Source: Rothia nasimurium | GTDB lineage: Bacteria; Actinomycetota; Actinomycetes; Actinomycetales; Micrococcaceae | NCBI RefSeq assembly: GCF_928391935.1 | Contig: NZ_CAKMTD010000005.1 | Coordinates: 62,001 to 126,000 of the forward strand | Length of the DNA stretch: 64,000 bases | Direction: 5' to 3' | In this document: in pieces, positions 41,449 through 50,909 of the stretch | Numbering within the stretch: position 1 is the first letter of the stretch | Layout of the letters: every line of letters starts with the position of its first letter | Program-made: the position numbers and the translations under genes | The notes under the pieces: generated by a model | Told to the model about the DNA's origin: nothing | Seen by the model: only the letters and a program-made list of their open reading frames with translations | Database searches by the model: none

Positions 41449-43197
41449 CTACTCGGCGATGTCCCACTCTTCGATGTTCCAGGTCAGGGGCTGCTGGCCG
41501 GGCTTGGGCTTGACACCGGTGATGGTGTCTGAAACCGAGGTAACAGCGATGGACTGGAAGAGGGGCAGGCCGTAACCGTCCTTGAAGATTTCGCCGTCTG
41601 CCTGCATCTTGAGTTCCTCAATGCGGGCGGTGTCGGTGGTCTTCATGATTTCATCAGCTGCAGCGTTAACGGTTTCGTTGTTGTAGCTGGTGAAGTTGGA
41701 GGATGAACCTGCTGCGAAGATCTGGCCCAGGGAGGAGTTGCCAACGCCTGATGAAACCCAGCCGAAGATGGAGGCTTCGTAGTCGCCACCGGCAAGCAGC
41801 TTGGACCACTGCTCGTTACCTGCGTCCTCAACGATGAAGCCGGCCTTCTCAGCGGATTCCTTGATCATCTGGAAGGAGTTGACGCGGTTGGGGTTCTTGG
41901 AGTTGTAGAGAATGCGGATGGTGGGGGTCTGGCCGCCCAGCAGTTCCTTAGCCTTCTCGATGTTGGCGTCCATGTTATCCAGGGGGTACTCGGAGGAGTT
42001 GTTGGTCTGGATGGTCTTGGCGTAGTTCTCGGAGTCAGAAGCTACGTAGAGCTGGGAGTTGAGAACCTGGGCCTCGGGGTCCATGGGCTTGATCAGCTTG
42101 TCGAGGATGTCCTGGCGGGGAACGGTCAGGAGGAAGGCCTTGCGGACGTTGGCGTCAGCGAAGGGGGAGCCTTCCTTCATGTTCAGGTCCAGGTGGTCGT
42201 AGGCCTGGTCAGGCTGGGTTTCGGTGACAACACCTGACATGTCGTTCAGCTGGGTGATGGTGTCGACGGAGGCCTGGGGGGCAACACCGTTGACTTCACC
42301 GTTCTTCAGAGCCTGGATCTGGGCGTTGACGTCGGGAAGAATCTTGAGAACAACTTCGCCGATGGCGGGCTTGACGTCACCCTGGTAGTTGGGGTTAGCG
42401 GTCAGGGTGACTGACTGGTTCTCTTCAACGGCTGAAACCAGGTAGGGGCCGTTGCTGACCAGCAGGCTCTCTGCGGGCAGGGTGGTGGTGTTGTAGCCGG
42501 TGTTCCAGGCTTCAGCAATCTTCTTGAGGTCTTCGTTCTCTACGCCGGGCTCAGCGGACTCGATAACCTCGATCAGCTTGGCTTCGTCGATGCCAGCCAG
42601 TTCAGCAACGACGTGGGCGGGCTTGCCAATGTCGTAGGCGATTTCCCAGTCAGCGAAAGCGGTGGGGTAGGTGAAGGAGATGGAGCGGCCATCTTCACCC
42701 AGGGTGGGCTTGCCTGCGCCGCCCAGACCTGCGGTTTCACCGGCGTAGTCGAAGTAGGTCACTGAGCCATCTTCGCTGTCGAAGTAGCCGGACTGTGAAG
42801 CCCAAGCCAGGAGGAGGTCACCCTTGTCGATGTCGTTACCATCGGACCACTTCTGGTCGTCGTTGACCTTGTAGTCTACCTTGATACCTTCGCCCTCTTC
42901 GGTCATGGAGTAGCTACCGAACCATTCGTTCTTCTTCAGGTCGAAGGTGTTGGTGATGGTGAGGAAGCCACGGGTAGTCATGGCAGCGATAATGCCGTTG
43001 GTGTCTGAGTTGCCTTCAGCAGTGCCAGCGTTCAGGGAGGAGAATACGTTGGTGATCGCCAGAGAAACGGACTTGTCGCCAGCAGCTGCGCTGGAGTCGT
43101 TGCTAGCGGTGGTGCCGGACTGGCTAGCGCATGCTGAGAGGGCAAGGGCAGCAACAGCGGAGAGGCTGAGTGCTGAAGTAATGCGGGTCTTGCGCAT
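41449..43197 (-). CDS. Oligopeptide/dipeptide ABC transporter substrate-binding lipoprotein
   Basis: The ATG at 43197 follows AAGGAGAC and gives 582 residues. The signal peptide MRKTRITSALSLSAVAALAL ends in the lipobox LSAC. The mature part is a solute-binding family 5 domain with DDQKWSDGNDIDKGDLLLAW and the LDLNMKEGSPFADANVRKAF segment, both typical of OppA/DppA. It delivers peptides or a related ligand to the permease pair. The longer open frame to 43302 is not needed. The specific ligand cannot be told. Confidence 0.93.
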   Translation of the reverse strand: MRKTRITSALSLSAVAALALSACASQSGTTASNDSSAAAGDKSVSLAITNVFSSLNAGTAEGNSDTNGIIAAMTTRGFLTITNTFDLKKNEWFGSYSMTEEGEGIKVDYKVNDDQKWSDGNDIDKGDLLLAWASQSGYFDSEDGSVTYFDYAGETAGLGGAGKPTLGEDGRSISFTYPTAFADWEIAYDIGKPAHVVAELAGIDEAKLIEVIESAEPGVENEDLKKIAEAWNTGYNTTTLPAESLLVSNGPYLVSAVEENQSVTLTANPNYQGDVKPAIGEVVLKILPDVNAQIQALKNGEVNGVAPQASVDTITQLNDMSGVVTETQPDQAYDHLDLNMKEGSPFADANVRKAFLLTVPRQDILDKLIKPMDPEAQVLNSQLYVASDSENYAKTIQTNNSSEYPLDNMDANIEKAKELLGGQTPTIRILYNSKNPNRVNSFQMIKESAEKAGFIVEDAGNEQWSKLLAGGDYEASIFGWVSSGVGNSSLGQIFAAGSSSNFTSYNNETVNAAADEIMKTTDTARIEELKMQADGEIFKDGYGLPLFQSIAVTSVSDTITGVKPKPGQQPLTWNIEEWDIAE

Positions 43198-43531
43198 TGG
43201 TGTCTCCTTGGTGAGGGGAAAGTGTATGTTGTGGTGTGTTTTCATGCCGACGAGCGCGTCGTGGCAGGCCCAAGACCGCAAGCGGTGTGTTGGGTCACAC
43301 ACTGTGTACGTCCTATACTAGGGCACTTGGTAGGGTCGGCGCCACACGAAACTAAACTTCTGAGATAAAAACTCTGCAATAAACGTAAATTTTTCGTAAA
43401 TTGACAAATATTTCATCTAGTCAGGTTGGATTTTTTCGGGTTATTAAAACGTATATGAACCCGAAGGTCGGGATGTCTATTTGGGCCACCCAGCTCCTGA
43501 CCTGATCTTTGAGATTCCCCAGGGAGGGGCC
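43198..43531. other. Intergenic region upstream of the peptide-binding lipoprotein
   Basis: No gene is visible. It is much more AT-rich than its surroundings, particularly 43360-43460, and should contain the transporter promoter; a minus-strand TAGTAT at about 43315-43320 is a candidate -10 box. A small CCCGA-CCTT-CGGG-like hairpin near 43461-43475 could end the GNAT gene transcript. Confidence 0.4.
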
Positions 43532-44008
43532 CTATCGCAGGTATTTCACCATGTGTACGTGTTCGATTCCAACCTCAAGGTAGGACGCGCCAACCTGCTC
43601 AAAGCCTGCCGGGCCGTAGTACCGGTCTTTTAAGTAAGCCTGGGCGCTGATAGAAATTTTTGAGGCGTCCGTATTGTGAGCAATCCACTCGATTCCAGCG
43701 TCCAAGAGCCTGCGACCTAGGCCTGTGCCACGGGCGTCCTGACGAACCGCCACCCGGCCCAGGGTCCAGGTGCCAGGTTCCGCGGGATGGGAGGCGTCGG
43801 AGTAAACGCCCAGGTCAAACATGCGTAGATAAGCCAGCATCTCGCCGTCCTGGTTCGCAGAAAAGAGGTGCAGGGCAAACCTGTCAGCCCGATCAATCTC
43901 GTTTTCCTCGGTAATTTTCTGCTCCACCACGAACACCTGGCCGCGCAAAATATAGATCTCGTTGAGCTCCTCAAGGGTGAGCTCCTGAAAGGTCTTAAGA
44001 GTAAACAT
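43532..44008 (-). CDS. GNAT family N-acetyltransferase (ElaA-like)
   Basis: The 158-residue protein has the ElaA-type opening LEELNEIYILRGQVFVVEQ and the acetyl-CoA site VRQDARGTGLGRRLLDAGIEW. A late segment, KDRYYGPAGFEQVGASYLEVGIEHVHM, is given here in pieces: YYGPAGFEQVG and IEHVHM. The substrate is unknown. TAGACT lies exactly 6 nt before the ATG at 44008 and there is no Shine-Dalgarno, so the transcript is probably leaderless. Confidence 0.88.
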   Translation of the reverse strand: MFTLKTFQELTLEELNEIYILRGQVFVVEQKITEENEIDRADRFALHLFSANQDGEMLAYLRMFDLGVYSDASHPAEPGTWTLGRVAVRQDARGTGLGRRLLDAGIEWIAHNTDASKISISAQAYLKDRYYGPAGFEQVGASYLEVGIEHVHMVKYLR

Positions 44009-44076
44009 AGGCCCAGTCTAAAACGCCCAGTCCCAGCCACCCATTCGTCCCTGCCTGCAGCCCGTCGCCCATGAAC

Positions 44077-44113
44077 AAGGCCCCGTCCCTCACACCAGGA
44101 GGGACGGGGCCTT
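44077..44113 (-). terminator. Terminator downstream of the PTS gene
   Basis: AAGGCCCCGTCCCTC (44077-44091) pairs with GAGGGACGGGGCCTT (44099-44113), a 15-bp perfect stem 18 bp after the PTS stop codon. Confidence 0.88.
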
Positions 44114-44131
44114 GGGGCAGTCGGGAACAGA

Positions 44132-46195
44132 CTACTTGGTGGTTACCTCAAGCAGCTGGGAGCCGGGCTGAACGTCACCGGTTGCACCTTCAACATCCGC
44201 AAAGCGGTTGGTGTTGGTGACGAGAACCGGGGTGACCAGGCTGTAACCGGCAGACTTGATGACCTCAGGGTCGAAGGTCAGCAGGGCGTCACCGGCGGCA
44301 ACGCGCTGGCCCTTTTCAACCTTGACGTCGAAGCCTTCACCGTTCAGGTTTACGGTGTCAATACCAACGTGAATCAGGAGCTCCACGCCGTTATCCAGCT
44401 TCAGACCGATAGCGTGGCCAGAGGGCATGGTGACGGTGACCTTACCGGCACCGGGGGCTACAACGGTGTTGCCGGTCGGCAAGATCGCAGCGCCCTTGCC
44501 CAGCTTTTCAGCGGCAAAGATGGGGTCAGGGGTCTCAGACAGGGGAAGGGCCTTGCCTTCCAGGGGGGAGGCGACTGTCAGGACGGCGCCAGCCTCAGCG
44601 GCTTCAGGAGCGGCAGCTGCGGGGGCAGCAGTACCTGCAACGGCAGCTGTAGCGGGAGCGGCACCTGCTACAGCACCTTCCTCACCCTCAGCCTGGGTGG
44701 CAGCAACCTTTGCCTCAGACTTCTGGGCCTTGGACTCGTAGCCAAAGACCAGCACGCCAGCCATAGCGCCGAAGAAGGCAATAGCCAGACCAATCATGTA
44801 GAGGTACCAGGGCTGCATTGCGGGGATAGAAATCAGGGAGGTGAAGGCAAAGGCGTAGGACTTGACACCCAGGGCTGAGATGGTGGCACCACCGATGATG
44901 GCGGGGACCAGGATCAGGGGGAAGACGCGCTTGTAGCGCAGGACGATGCCGTAGAGAGAGGGCTCAGAGATACCGCCGAGCAGACCCGAGGCGGCTGCAC
45001 CCACAGCGGTCTGGCGCAGCTCCTTGTTGCGGCGGGCAACGATAGCAACACCGGTGACAACACCGAAGACGGCGAAGTTGTAGGCACCCATGGGGGACTG
45101 GATGAAGTCCACGCCGTCGGTCTGCAGGTTGTTAATCATGACGGCGTTCAGGGGCCAGTGCAGGCCCAGGGGAACCATGAAGAGGTAGAGACCGGCGATG
45201 AGGCCACCGACCAGCCAGGGGGCGATTTCGTTGACACCGCCGATGAAGTCAGAGATAGCCAGAGCGAACTTGATGCCGATGGGGCCGATCAGGAAGGCGG
45301 TCAGGGGTACCAGGATCATGACGGAGAGCATGGGCACGAAGACCATGTGCAGCATGGTGGGGATGACCTTCTTCAGGAAGCGCTCCAGGGGGGCCAGCAG
45401 GGCTGCGGCGAAGAGGGGCGGGAAGATCTGGCCGGTGTAGTTCATGACGTACAGGGGCAGATCCAGGCCCAGGAAGGGGACGTTGACGACGCCGTCGGTG
45501 GCAATCTCGTTAAAGCCCTGGAAGGTGCCGGTCATGAGGGCGGCGGGGATAGCTGCACCAACCCACATGTTGGCGCCCAGGCGCTTGGCTGCGGTTGCGC
45601 CCAGCATGATGGGCATGAACTGCAGGACGGACAGGGAGGCGGCCAGCATGATGAACCAGAAGGGGAAGGCTGCTCGCCACTCGTTGAGCATGGTGGCGGC
45701 TGCGTCGGCGTCGGCCAGGCGGGGGCCGTTGACGATGTCGATGTTGACGACCTGGCCGGTGAGGTCGGTGTACTGACCGAAGTAGCCCAGCTGCTGCAGG
45801 AATACGATCAGGGTCAGGATCATGGAGGTGCCCAGCAGGGCCCAGAGGATGGGGCGGAAGGAGTCTGAGAGGACGTCGAAGACGCGGGTCAGGGCGCTGG
45901 CCTTCTTCTCGTCGCCAGAGCCCTGATCGGCAGATTCGCCAACGGCACCCATGCCGGGGAGCTTGAGCATTTCGTTGTAGACGGCTTCAACCTTGTCGCC
46001 CAGGACAACCTGGGTCTGGCCGGACTGCTCGATAACGGAGAGGACGCCGGGTACCTTCTCGAGGCTGGCGGAGTTGATGGACGCCTTGGATTTGGGGGTA
46101 ACGCGCAGGCGGGTGGCGCAGTGGGTGAAGTGAGAGATGTTCTCGGGGCCGCCGAGGCCCTCAAGGATCTTCTCGCCCATCTGTGAGTTATTCAC
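44132..46195 (-). CDS. PTS sugar transporter EIIBCA (beta-glucoside/sucrose/trehalose type)
   Basis: The 687-residue protein has EIIB first, with the phosphorylated cysteine in HFTHCATRLRV (Cys26). A ten-helix EIIC follows. Next is an Ala-rich linker (AGAAPATAAVAGTAAPA) near residues 505-535, and a C-terminal EIIA with the active histidine in LLIHVGIDTVNLNGEGF. The B-C-A order is that of the glucose-superfamily permeases for beta-glucosides, sucrose or trehalose. The upstream RNA antiterminator site favours beta-glucosides or sucrose. No glycosidase or antiterminator gene is adjacent, so the partners are elsewhere. Confidence 0.92.
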   Translation of the reverse strand: MNNSQMGEKILEGLGGPENISHFTHCATRLRVTPKSKASINSASLEKVPGVLSVIEQSGQTQVVLGDKVEAVYNEMLKLPGMGAVGESADQGSGDEKKASALTRVFDVLSDSFRPILWALLGTSMILTLIVFLQQLGYFGQYTDLTGQVVNIDIVNGPRLADADAAATMLNEWRAAFPFWFIMLAASLSVLQFMPIMLGATAAKRLGANMWVGAAIPAALMTGTFQGFNEIATDGVVNVPFLGLDLPLYVMNYTGQIFPPLFAAALLAPLERFLKKVIPTMLHMVFVPMLSVMILVPLTAFLIGPIGIKFALAISDFIGGVNEIAPWLVGGLIAGLYLFMVPLGLHWPLNAVMINNLQTDGVDFIQSPMGAYNFAVFGVVTGVAIVARRNKELRQTAVGAAASGLLGGISEPSLYGIVLRYKRVFPLILVPAIIGGATISALGVKSYAFAFTSLISIPAMQPWYLYMIGLAIAFFGAMAGVLVFGYESKAQKSEAKVAATQAEGEEGAVAGAAPATAAVAGTAAPAAAAPEAAEAGAVLTVASPLEGKALPLSETPDPIFAAEKLGKGAAILPTGNTVVAPGAGKVTVTMPSGHAIGLKLDNGVELLIHVGIDTVNLNGEGFDVKVEKGQRVAAGDALLTFDPEVIKSAGYSLVTPVLVTNTNRFADVEGATGDVQPGSQLLEVTTK

Positions 46196-46236
46196 GGATC
46201 TAGCCTTTACAGTGTGTGGTTGTTACCGGTGGCAAC

Positions 46237-46366
46237 AAAAAAGACCCGAGTCGCTGATCGATTCCCCAGGGCCCTAGAGGGCAGAGGGGTGCTCAAACTG
46301 CCGGGGTGCACCCGGTGAGTGAGCCGATAGCAACCCAGGTCTTGCCTGCTTAACCAGTAACAATCC
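46237..46366 (-). promoter_or_regulatory. BglG/LicT-type RNA antiterminator (RAT) and overlapping terminator
   Basis: On the minus strand GGATTGTTACTGGTTAAGCA, continuing GGCAAGACCTG (46366 to 46336), is almost identical to the RAT consensus for BglG/LicT/SacY proteins. AAGACC at its 3' end can pair with GGGTCTT, which is followed by TTTTTT (46247-46237), giving a long-range terminator. Antiterminator protein bound at the RAT would keep this terminator from forming. The leader ends about 40 nt before the PTS start codon. Confidence 0.88.
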
Positions 46367-46462
46367 TGATGATTGGTTTTCGTGTGTGGGGCCCAGGAGC
46401 CCCGCTCGTGTTCTAGGCTACTCTGCTCGGGCGGGGCTACGCAAGTGGGCTGGGTAAGTTTT

Positions 46463-48970
46463 TTAGTGCTGGGTTGAGGCCTGTAGCAGGGCCGGGTGCT
46501 TGGCCTTCAACCAGGCGGAGTGCAGGCGGAAGTTGGTTTCAAGGAGCAGGCAGCCCACCAGGGCTGACCCCAGGGTGGCAAGCATATATTCCCCGGTTGG
46601 AATGGTGAACTGGTGGTACCAGAGGGAGGGTGGCAGAAGCAGGACCGCCACCAGGCCCGCATACATGCCCCCCACAATCGCAAGACGGACCCCCCGAACC
46701 GGGCGCACCACCGTCGTGATGTTGTAAATACCCATGAGCGCCAGGGCCATAAAGGTAGCGGTCTGAACCTCAGAGGTGCTGACGCGGGCCACGTAGGCCC
46801 CGTACCCATTGACGAAGACCAGAACCACGGTAATGACGAGGGCCGCAGGCAGGGCAAAATGCAGGGCCCGCTGCAGGAACCCGCTCACATACCGGCGGCT
46901 ATTAGGCAGCATGGTCAAGAAGAAGGCCGGGCCACCCACAATCAGAAGGTCGGCAGTGGAGTACTGGCGGGGCAGGAAGGGGAACTTCCAGCAGAGCAGG
47001 CCCAGAACCAGGCCCAGCATGATGGCAAAGGCCGTCTTGGTCAAGAAGAGGTTGGTGACCCGCTCGATATTGGCAATAATCTTGCGTCCCTCAGCCAGCA
47101 CCGAGGGCAGGCGGTCGAAGCGGCCGTCCAGAAGAACCAGGCGGGAGACTGCCTTGGTGGCCGGGGCCGCGTTGCCCATAGCAATGCCCAAATCGGCGTG
47201 CTTGAGGGCCAGGGCGTCGTTGATACCGTCGCCGGTCATGGCAACAACATGCCCGGCCTCGCGCAGGCCCAGCACCATATTCTTTTTCTGCTCGGGGGAG
47301 ACGCGGCCAAAGACGGCGTGGGTGAGGGCTGCCTCGACAAGCTCGGGGCCGTCCTCGGGCAGGGTTGATGCGTCCAGGGCCCCGGCGGAGACGTCCATGC
47401 CAGCCTCGCGGGCAGCAGCAAGCACAGTGCGCGGGTTATCGCCCGAAAAGACTTTCAGATCGATTCCCTGGGAGGCGAAATAGGCCAGGGTATCGGGGGC
47501 CTCGGCCCGCACCTGCTCCCGGAAAATCACCAGGGCCTGGGGGGCCAGTTGGGCTGGAACCACCGTGGCAACCTGCCCCGCCCCGTCCCGGGTGAGGGCA
47601 GGAGCCTGGGCCAGGACGAGCACGCGCAGGCCGCTTTCGGCCAGGTCACCGGCCAGCTCCCGGGCGGGGGAATCGGCAGCTAGGAGGGCCTCGGGGGCGC
47701 CCAGGAGCCAGGCCCCGGTACCACCGAACTCCACCCCGCTAAAGCGCAGGGCAGAGGAGAAAGGCAGGACGCCGGTGGGTTCGGGAGCGGGGAAACCCGC
47801 GAAAGGGTCTTTGAGGGCGGCAGCTGTAGGGTTGGCGTTCTGGTCGGCCCCCAACCAGCCCAGGGCGGTAGCCCACCCCTCCCGGAGGGCACCTGCTGGG
47901 GCGCCTGCGTCCTGGGCGCCGTCCTGGCCCCAGACCACCTGGCCAGACAGGGTGCGAACCGACTCAAACCGCACCCCGCCCTCGGTCAGGGTGCCGGTCT
48001 TATCAAAACAAACGGTATCAACGCGGGCCAGCACCTCAACGGCGGGCTGCTCCTGAATCAGCACCTCAGAGCGGGCCAGCTTAACCGAAGCCACCGCAAA
48101 GGAGATCGTGGTCATCAGGGCCAGGCCCTGGGGAATCATGGAGGCCACCGACGATACAGCGGTAATGAGGGCCCCCCGCCAGGCATCGGTCTCAAGGGCA
48201 AGAGACCAGCCGCCGGCCGCCTGCATTTGCCCGTTCAGCACGATCGCAATAATGGGAAGCAGGGCCCAGGTAATCCACTTCACCACTCGCTCCATGCCGG
48301 CACGAAGCTCAGAATGAATGGTGGTGAACTGGCGGGCCTCAGCCGTAATTTTTGCGGCCCGTGAGGTAGCCCCCACGGCCGTAAGTCGAACCTTGCCCGA
48401 CCCCCCAATGACCGAGGAGGCCGAGAGCACCGCGTCCCCCGGCTTCTTGCCCACCGGGTCGTTCTCGCCGGTGAGCAGGGACTCGTCAAGGTCTAAGCCG
48501 TCACTGGTTAGAACCAGGGCGTCAGCCGGGACCTGGTCCCCGCGCTTGAGCAGGACCACATCGTCGAGAACCAGCTCTTCCATCTGCACCTGGGTCAGCT
48601 GGCCATCGCGAAGCACACTCACCGGGTCACGGCGCAGCAGGGCAATGCGGTCCAGCTGGCGCTTAGCCGAAAACTCCTGGGTAAAACCAATAACCACATT
48701 GGCAATAGCCGCCAAGAGAAACAGGGTATCTAGCCAGGAACCCACCAGAATAACCGCCAGCCCACACAGGCCCAGCACCAGGTTAAACATGGTGAAAAGA
48801 TGGGTGCGAATAATCGTGGCGGTTGAGCGGGAGGTCGCATTATTTTGGACGTTCACCAGCCCCGCTGCCCTGCGCTCAGCCACCTGCTCTGCACTCAAAC
48901 CGGTTGCCACCAGCTGGGAATCGGGCTGGGTACTCACGTTCACGCGGTGCGTGGGCGCGGAAGCAGGCAT
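46463..48970 (-). CDS. Cation-transporting P-type ATPase (CtpE-like)
   Basis: The 835-residue protein starts after AAGGAG. The phosphorylation motif is CFDKTGTLTEGG near residue 330, the actuator TGES-like loop reads LLTGENDPVG, and the hinge is MTGDGINDALALKHADLGIAMG. N-terminal LVNVQNNATSRSTATIIRT and the absence of metal-binding domains or a CPx motif place it near mycobacterial CtpE, implicated in calcium uptake. The ion here is inferred, not shown. The gene stands alone. Confidence 0.88.
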   Translation of the reverse strand: MPASAPTHRVNVSTQPDSQLVATGLSAEQVAERRAAGLVNVQNNATSRSTATIIRTHLFTMFNLVLGLCGLAVILVGSWLDTLFLLAAIANVVIGFTQEFSAKRQLDRIALLRRDPVSVLRDGQLTQVQMEELVLDDVVLLKRGDQVPADALVLTSDGLDLDESLLTGENDPVGKKPGDAVLSASSVIGGSGKVRLTAVGATSRAAKITAEARQFTTIHSELRAGMERVVKWITWALLPIIAIVLNGQMQAAGGWSLALETDAWRGALITAVSSVASMIPQGLALMTTISFAVASVKLARSEVLIQEQPAVEVLARVDTVCFDKTGTLTEGGVRFESVRTLSGQVVWGQDGAQDAGAPAGALREGWATALGWLGADQNANPTAAALKDPFAGFPAPEPTGVLPFSSALRFSGVEFGGTGAWLLGAPEALLAADSPARELAGDLAESGLRVLVLAQAPALTRDGAGQVATVVPAQLAPQALVIFREQVRAEAPDTLAYFASQGIDLKVFSGDNPRTVLAAAREAGMDVSAGALDASTLPEDGPELVEAALTHAVFGRVSPEQKKNMVLGLREAGHVVAMTGDGINDALALKHADLGIAMGNAAPATKAVSRLVLLDGRFDRLPSVLAEGRKIIANIERVTNLFLTKTAFAIMLGLVLGLLCWKFPFLPRQYSTADLLIVGGPAFFLTMLPNSRRYVSGFLQRALHFALPAALVITVVLVFVNGYGAYVARVSTSEVQTATFMALALMGIYNITTVVRPVRGVRLAIVGGMYAGLVAVLLLPPSLWYHQFTIPTGEYMLATLGSALVGCLLLETNFRLHSAWLKAKHPALLQASTQH

Positions 48971-49087
48971 GGGGGCTCCTTGACGGTGCGGGCTAATGTC
49001 TTCTACCTAGTCTAGTGGGAGCTAGGGGGTGGGGCGTCCACCTGCCGGGGGATTCTGGAAGGCCCGCCCCGCTTCGCCCCTGCCGCT

Positions 49088-49861
49088 TCAGGCGCGGACG
49101 GGCAAGACCAGGAGCCTGCCACTGACCGGGTGGGCCAGCACCTCAATCGGGTAGCCGTAGACTTCACTGAGCAGGTCGGAGGTCAAGACCTGCCCCGGGC
49201 TGCCGTCAGCCCGCACCTGCCCCTGGGCTAGCAGGAGAATACGGTCAGCGTAGGAGGCTGCAAGATCAAGATCGTGGAGCACCACCACAACAGCCACCCC
49301 CGAGGCGGCCGCCTGCCGGGCCAGGGCCAGGGTCTGCTCCTGGTGGCGGATATCGAGGGCGGCCGTTGGCTCGTCCAAGAGGAGCAGGGGGGTGCGCTGG
49401 GCCAGCACCCGGGCCAGGTGGGCCCGCCCGGCCTCCCCACCAGAGAGGGTGCGGACGTCCCGCCCCGCCAGGTGGGTGGTATCGGTTGCTGCCAGGGCGG
49501 CGGTGACGGCCGCTTCGTCTTCGTCCTGCCGGTCTGTGCCCCGCCAGGGGGCCCGGCCCATCTCCACCACCTGGCGGACCGTATAGGAAAAGGCCACCGA
49601 GGTCTTTTGGAGGAGGACGGCCCGGGCGCGGGCTAGGGCCAGGGGCTTGTAGGAGGCAAGGTCCTGGCCAGCAAGGATGACCTGGCCACTGTCGGGGGTA
49701 AGGTCCCCGGCCAGGGCCGCCAGGAGGGTGGATTTCCCCGCCCCGTTCGGGCCGATCAGGGCCAGAACCTCACCGGGGGCGACCTCAAGCGACACCTCAG
49801 AAAGAATCTGCCGGGACCCGTAGGCCAGGTTCAGGGAAGACGCAGTGAGCAGGGCAGGCAT
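49088..49861 (-). CDS. hmuV: Heme ABC transporter ATP-binding protein
   Basis: The 257-residue ATPase has Walker A GPNGAGKST, signature LSGGEAGRAHLARVL, Walker B LLLLDEP and the switch histidine in VVLHDLDLA. It is of the FecE/HmuV type. Its ATG overlaps the hmuU stop by 1 nt. It is the last gene of the htaA-hmuT-hmuU-hmuV set and supplies energy for heme import. Confidence 0.92.
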   Translation of the reverse strand: MPALLTASSLNLAYGSRQILSEVSLEVAPGEVLALIGPNGAGKSTLLAALAGDLTPDSGQVILAGQDLASYKPLALARARAVLLQKTSVAFSYTVRQVVEMGRAPWRGTDRQDEDEAAVTAALAATDTTHLAGRDVRTLSGGEAGRAHLARVLAQRTPLLLLDEPTAALDIRHQEQTLALARQAAASGVAVVVVLHDLDLAASYADRILLLAQGQVRADGSPGQVLTSDLLSEVYGYPIEVLAHPVSGRLLVLPVRA

Positions 49862-50901
49862 TAGAGGGCCCCCTTTCGGAGGTTCCGGCGGAGCAGTACG
49901 AAAAAGGTGGGCCCACCAACCAGGGCGGTAAAAATGCCGATGGGCAGGTCAGCGAACTCAACCAGGGTGCGGGCCGCTACATCAGAAGTCGCAATGAGCA
50001 GGGCCCCACCCAGGGCAGAAGCCGGAAGCAGGACCCGGTTCGAGGGCCCCACCACCATGCGGAGCAGGTGGGGAACAATCAGCCCCACAAAGGCGATGAT
50101 TCCCGCATAGGCAACAGCAGCCCCCGTCAGGAGGGCCGTGCAGGTAATGGCAGCCAGGCGCAGGCGCTCCACATTGACCCCCGAATGGCGGGCGGCCCTG
50201 TCACCTAAGGCCAGGAGGTTGAGCTGCCGGGCCAGGAACAGGCAGCCGGTGAGGCCAAGGGCAATAATGGGGGCGCTGGTTGCCACCGCCGCCCAGGTAG
50301 CCCCGTTGAGGGAACCCATCTGCCAGAAAACAATCTGGTCACGGCTGGCGTCATCGGCCATGAAAACCATCAGGGCAATCAGGGCGTTGGCCACGGCGGT
50401 CACCGCAATGCCGGTCAGAATCATGGAAAGAACCTCAGCCCGCCCACTTGACCGCGAAAAGATGTAGACCAGGGCGGTGGTGAGCAGGGCGCAGGCAAAG
50501 GCGAAGAGGGGCACGGTGAAGATACCCAGCAGGTTGATCCCGAAGACAATGGCGGTGCAAGCCCCCACCGCGGCCCCTGCCGACACCCCAATCACACCGG
50601 GCTCAGCCAGGGGGTTCCCAAAGACCGCCTGCATGACCGCTCCGGACACCCCCAGGGCCGCCCCGACCAGGAGCCCCAAGAGAATACGGGGCACCCGAAT
50701 GTTCCAGAGGGTTGCGTCTGCTAGCTGCTGGGTAGAATCGGGGGCAGCCCAACCCAGGGACCGGGCGATCCCGCCGACAACCTGGGGAACAGGAATCTCA
50801 AACTGGCCCAGGCTAGCAGACACCAGGACGGTAACGGTCAGGGCTAGGGGCAGGACGATAAAGACGGGGAGGGTGTGGGAACGTGTGTGACGGGTAGGCA
50901 T
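49861..50901 (-). CDS. hmuU: Heme ABC transporter permease (FecCD family)
   Basis: The 346-residue protein has about ten transmembrane helices in the FecCD/BtuC layout. Typical segments are RVPRILLGLLVGAALGVSGAVMQ, GNPLAEPGVIGVSAGAA, and late in the chain FVGLIVPHLLRMVVGPSNR. It lies 8 bp after hmuT and overlaps hmuV. With HmuV it forms the membrane importer that takes heme from HmuT. Confidence 0.93.
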   Translation of the reverse strand: MPTRHTRSHTLPVFIVLPLALTVTVLVSASLGQFEIPVPQVVGGIARSLGWAAPDSTQQLADATLWNIRVPRILLGLLVGAALGVSGAVMQAVFGNPLAEPGVIGVSAGAAVGACTAIVFGINLLGIFTVPLFAFACALLTTALVYIFSRSSGRAEVLSMILTGIAVTAVANALIALMVFMADDASRDQIVFWQMGSLNGATWAAVATSAPIIALGLTGCLFLARQLNLLALGDRAARHSGVNVERLRLAAITCTALLTGAAVAYAGIIAFVGLIVPHLLRMVVGPSNRVLLPASALGGALLIATSDVAARTLVEFADLPIGIFTALVGGPTFFVLLRRNLRKGAL

Positions 50902-50909
50902 ACTTATTT

